From assembly GCA_964017125.1 (NCBI GenBank), contig OZ024913.1, positions 372,001 to 436,000 of the forward strand: 64,000 bases of DNA. Direction: 5' to 3'. Below the pieces are notes generated by a model. That model saw nothing but the letters and a program-made list of their open reading frames with translations, searched no databases and had not been told where the DNA came from. The translations under genes were made by a program, and so were the position numbers. Below, piece by piece: positions 60,314 to 64,000 of this stretch (position 1 is the stretch's first letter; each line of letters opens with the position of its first letter). The DNA is from Flabesymbios commensalis (taxonomy: Eukaryota > Annelida > Polychaeta > Terebellida > Flabelligeridae).

Positions 60314-60566
60314 CTAATCTTAAAATGCTCCTTAACTTTTCCTGTTCAGATTTTGGTTGCACACAGCGATGTGTTCGTGGATCCACAAGATGAGTTATGA
60401 GAATATTTTCTGTTTTAGCCTTAGCACCGAGAGCTTTCATGTATCCCATCCATTTTTTTGTGGAAGTCCTTCTTCGTTTCCCAGTTGTACCACATGTACA
60501 CAGGATCATATCATTTTCTCTCGGTCGGGTCAGTATCTTTTTTCCCTTGGCATGGCCGCTTCTTTT
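60314..60566 (-). CDS. Gene B basic linker exon E (terminal type)
   Basis: 253 nt = 84 codons plus one base, phase 0 in and 1 out. The acceptor is cctcaacag|AAAAGA and the donor TTAG|GTAATT. It encodes KRSGHAKGKKILTRPREND, then TGKRRRTSTKKWMGYMK, AKAKTENILIT, PKSEQEKLRSILRL. It is closest to gene A exon E6 (shared GKRRRTSTKKW and terminal ILRL) and sits in the same place, right before the BTB-ZnF exon. Confidence 0.85.
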
Positions 60567-60689
60567 CTGTTGAGGATAAAGGTATATTATATCATCAGCC
60601 TTGAAAAATAATTAAACATATTCAGGAAATGCTGTGCTTAGTGTCTGGAAATAGCACCTAAATATAAAATTATATCGCTTATTTCTCGC

Positions 60690-60985
60690 TAACAGTGGAG
60701 AGTATACATGTGCATCAAAGAGCTGATATTCTGAATTCTACCAAGTAACCTACATAGAAGGGACTAGTGCACCACAAAATGCAGGTATGATGTCAGTTGA
60801 TGTGACCTTTTCTGCTGCATTAATAACATTCATCTCGTATTGTTATTATGAGTATTTAAATTGGACATTTGGCATAGCATCGCTGAGAAGTGCTTCACTT
60901 TTTGTGGTGCAGTTTGGTGTAGTGTTGTCGTGCATCTATTAAAAATAGGGTGTCCAATAGTGCAGTAAAACTATGCAGTCGGTAC
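60690..60985. repeat. Duplicated intron block upstream of the gene B E exon
   Basis: A fourth copy of the 14035-14400 block (attctaccaagtaacctaca, gctgagaagtgcttcacttt, gtgtccaatagtgcagtaaa). Confidence 0.7.
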
Positions 60986-60996
60986 GTTATAGGTAG

Positions 60997-63661
60997 TACT
61001 CTCAAGTGCCGAATAATAATACCTACTAGAATAAAAATACCTATCGGGAGGATCTTCCAAATTCAATGAAAGTACCTACCGAAATAAAAGTACCTACCGG
61101 ACAACTAAAATTACCAGTGTAAATTGTATGACAAAAGAACGCATATTTTCTCAAAATTGTGACTATTATATGGTGTTATTACTTTAACAGTATTACATGT
61201 AAAAGGAAAATTCAATAGTTTGCTGTAGAAAACAGCTAACCCAGTGTTTAATAGAGAATAAAAAAAGGGAGCCATGTTGCCCATAACGTGTTGAAAGAAG
61301 GGACCAACATATAAAATTATAGGCCAATACTAAAATACCCCCCCAGGCTCCCCCCAGGGCTCATCAAATGATTTAAATAGATAGTAGCCTAACGGGCTAC
61401 CAGTATTGAAATCGTAATAGCCACCATTTGAGACACTTAGCCCAAATATACATTTGGGTGCTAGACACACACTAGGCCTACTGGGGAAGCCGGTTGAGGG
61501 TGAAAGTACCCCTTCTCATTTGTATAAAATTCCAAAGCTGTGAGAAGTTTTTTTCTTGCAGAAGTGGAATATCAGTTATTATAAAGAGTTGAGATGCGTC
61601 TCGAATATTTACTAAGCGGTAAATCTAGGCCTACACATTCAACTATGAACAATTTTAAATACGGGGACATTTTTAATCTTGACCAGTAAATAGATCTACC
61701 CCCTGCTACATTTGCCACTCAATCAAAGTTAGAAGGACAGTCCAATGAAAACGAATGGCATGGACAAGAATGGTTAGCAGATCTGCTCATTTATACTGTA
61801 GATCAATACAACTCTGTAATAAACTGTGAAGGTCTGTCATCTCAGTAGCAGCAACACGCCTTCAGACTGATACGCTACTGGATTTCAGACTTCTGCCTAT
61901 TATAACAGAACAGAACATGGTCCACACGAACAGAAGCCAGAATTAAAGCTGCATAACTGTTTTGTTTATTTTGTTCAAAAGAATAATCCATGGAAAATGG
62001 TGTTTTATTTTACTGCTCCGGTTACTGAGTTATTAAGGATTTAAGTTTGTTGTTTTTTAATATTGTTGCCCCACCAAAAAAAACCCAATCACAGCGGAGT
62101 AATCCACACTGTCTGTATAAGCAGGACATTGAAAGTACCAAGTGGCAGATAACAAGCATCATTAAAGAAAATGGAACAGATTCAAAATTATTTTTATTTT
62201 TGAAGTGATGATAGATGCATTTCACAATGCACTGTTTCTATTGTCATGTCATTTAAATAGGCATATCTGTTCTTACTTTGTGCGATAAGGATGAAATATG
62301 CATATAATGTCATGTTTAATTTACGGAACCTGGTTGGAGAATGTCACTGACTTGAAAATATAACTTTCCTCTTTGGTGCTTTTAACATGTTTGAGTGTGA
62401 GCCAGCGTCTGAGCCTTTGGCCCGCCACTTAGACGGTCTATTCCGACCGTGCGAAAATTACTGCCAAAAACAGTCAACGTAAACCATCTTTTTCACTCTT
62501 CTGACTTTCGTGACTTTCTTGAAAAACATTTGCAGGTTTTTACTCGATAACTCATGGGCAATTCAAAATATATTCAAAATGCTATTAGACATTATCAGAC
62601 TCTATTTTATTTTATCGTAAGTCGTCGCACGCAGTCATGTAAATCGCAAAATGCGGTAAAATAAAATAATTTAAAAAAAATTGGCCTTTACTGTAACCGA
62701 GGTTGACTGTCCTAGTCTCAAGACACTAACGGGCGGTTTGTGTCGTTTGGTATCCTGGATAAAACGTGGGATTGAAACATTGTCAGCATAATGTTGGCAT
62801 GTCGTCTACAGCGCTGGCCCAACGCTAGACCAATTCGGTTCAACGTTTCTGTTTGATATTAGGTCGGCTTGATGGGGGCCCAGTGCCACATTTTATTGGC
62901 CCATAATTCTGCCACCATTACCTACAAATTGTACAGACGGACCGATTTACTACTTCATATTACTTGATAGTGTATCGCACGGCGAACTAATTCCGCTACA
63001 TTTACACAGTTTTAATGCATTTATAAAGCCTTTATAAAAATATGAATGATTGTTTTGTACATTTTAGGTTATTTCTGTCGAAATAAACAAAACAGTTATG
63101 CAGCTTTAAGTGATCATTGACATACACTTAATAGAAATACAGTGCATGTGATTGGCTCCCAGATTCATCTAGAAGTAAGCTGGTTTCGAATTGGTCAGCT
63201 TCGGTCACTTGGGGCCATGTCCACAAAAGAACCAACCCCGGAATATTCATGTCTGACTCTGAGCTATCGATGATCGGAAGGCCTGGGTGCCTGCTTTTAG
63301 GGCTGGCTATCACAAACAAACAAAATTCAAAAAGACGATGTTTACTGTTACGCTCCTCCGTGGCCCACCGGGATTTATCAATGTGCGGCAATTGGGCAAA
63401 TTGTGCGCTAATGAATGGCGCAATCCCGCGGCCTGTGTACATAGTAACAATTGTATTTGTGTAAATCTAATAACATTTATGCTTGTTTTAGCCAAAAAAT
63501 GTATAAAAACAAAAAACTTGCAGTGTGAAAATGGAAAAATAAGAAAACTGCTATATGGCCTGCGAAAAAGTCAATAAACGGACCGTTTGTAATAAGCCCA
63601 TACCGGGAGGATATCCACGCTAAAAAAAAAGTAGGGTACGTTTATTCGGCACTTGAGAGTA
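60997..63661. mobile_element. 2.7-kb element with 19-bp terminal inverted repeats
   Basis: The left end tactctcaagtgccgaata (60997-61015) is perfectly inverted at 63643-63661. A 3-bp gta may flank the ctctcaag core on both sides. No transposase frame was seen inside, so it is probably non-autonomous or decayed. It contains fragments shared with 15165-15300 and 33000-33180 and a degraded 'ttggccca' repeat at 62770-62880. It lies in the gene B intron between the stub and E exon. Confidence 0.55.
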
Positions 63662-63669
63662 GACAACTA

Positions 63670-63935
63670 ATAGAAACACCTTGGTTGAAAAAATCATGTA
63701 ACAAAGAAAATATCGCTGCAGTATGAGATAACAGACTGTTCGTATCACAGAGGAGTCCCATGTCTGTGAAGCTAGATAAAACCAGATCAGTCGTATCTCC
63801 CGTGTAAACGTAGTAGATTAACGTACTGATTTCTTGCCACTAAAGGATGTCACTATGTTATAATCTCCGCTAAATTGGATGCGCTCAGAATTCCCACATG
63901 CTCGCCATCAGAGTGACGTCACAAAGTTCACCCAC
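63670..63935 (-). pseudogene. Decayed BTB remainder after the gene B stub
   Basis: It keeps much of BTB 1 (plus-strand words cacagaggagtcccatgtctg, gatcagtcgtatctcccgtg, atgtcactatgttataat) with deletions and early stops. The zinc fingers are missing. Confidence 0.75.
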
Positions 63936-64000
63936 CTGTTGCATGTGGTGTAGAGTCTTCGGTGTATTCTTTGTTTTCTCCATTTCTTCATCAATTGCAC
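63936..64000 (-). CDS. Gene B short BTB-derived exon (stub), cut by the window end
   Basis: At least 65 nt, running past 64000 where the acceptor should lie. It ends CAACAG|GTGGGT like the gene A stubs and encodes AIDEEMEKTKNTPKTLHHMQQ-type sequence with no stop. It would splice in frame to the gene B E exon at 60566. Confidence 0.5.

Noticed and set aside
63128-63577. Overlapping frames on both strands near the window end
   Set aside because: They lie within the TIR element and a fragment shared with about 33.0-33.2 kb. No domain or splice structure was recognised.

Overview
This is animal nuclear DNA: AT-rich, intron-rich and repeat-dense, with split genes carrying GT/AG splice sites. THAP, BTB and C2H2 domains, many MITEs, tRNA- and 5S-derived SINEs and the frequent word TAGGCCTAC suggest a marine invertebrate, perhaps a deuterostome such as an echinoderm or hemichordate. 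That placement is a low-confidence inference. There are no prokaryotic features.

The host genes all lie on the minus strand and belong to one tandemly duplicated family. Gene A (38901 down to 9473) starts with a THAP zinc-finger exon (38680-38901, with a strong Kozak ATG) and a second exon carrying the AVPxxx box of the THAP fold (35322-35519). It ends in a 2.28-kb exon for two BTB/POZ domains and eleven C2H2 fingers (9473-11754). Between them lie six copies of a basic linker exon ('E'), strictly alternating with five 62-71-nt stubs of the BTB exon, plus a second copy of the AVPxxx exon (18737-18952). Every E exon is 3n+1 nt (phase 0 in, 1 out), every stub is 3n+2 nt (phase 1 in, 0 out) and both AVPxxx exons are 0/0. 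All 15 exons can therefore be joined in genomic order into one open frame of 1525 codons. Gene B (beyond 64000 down to 56853) repeats the design: stub, E exon, then a BTB-BTB-ZnF exon of 761 codons, with its 5' exons outside the window. This THAP / iterated linker / double-BTB / zinc-finger architecture is the most notable feature here. It is inferred from splice sites and phase, without transcript data.

Layout: 1-9.3 kb is repeats (MITEs, triplet microsatellite, a 1.34-kb composite retroposon and a third, truncated copy split by a TIR element). 9.3-38.9 kb is gene A; its introns hold a decayed Ty3/gypsy-like element (24.2-26.3 kb), a 5S-derived SINE, tRNA-derived SINEs, a triplet array and a perfect foldback. 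39-41.2 kb is intergenic repeats. 41.2-47.8 kb is a broken LTR retrotransposon with short LTRs, interrupted by an inverted copy of the composite retroposon with a clear target-site duplication. 47.8-56.7 kb is intergenic with MITEs, a foldback element and a 67-bp minisatellite. 56.7-64 kb is the 3' part of gene B, whose intron carries a 2.7-kb element with 19-bp terminal inverted repeats.

Working picture: the two genes probably encode nuclear sequence-specific regulators. The THAP domain and the C2H2 array would bind DNA, the BTB domains would dimerise or recruit partners, and variable numbers of basic linker modules could be set by splicing. The paralogues keep nearly identical BTB regions but differ at predicted DNA-contact residues of fingers 7-9.
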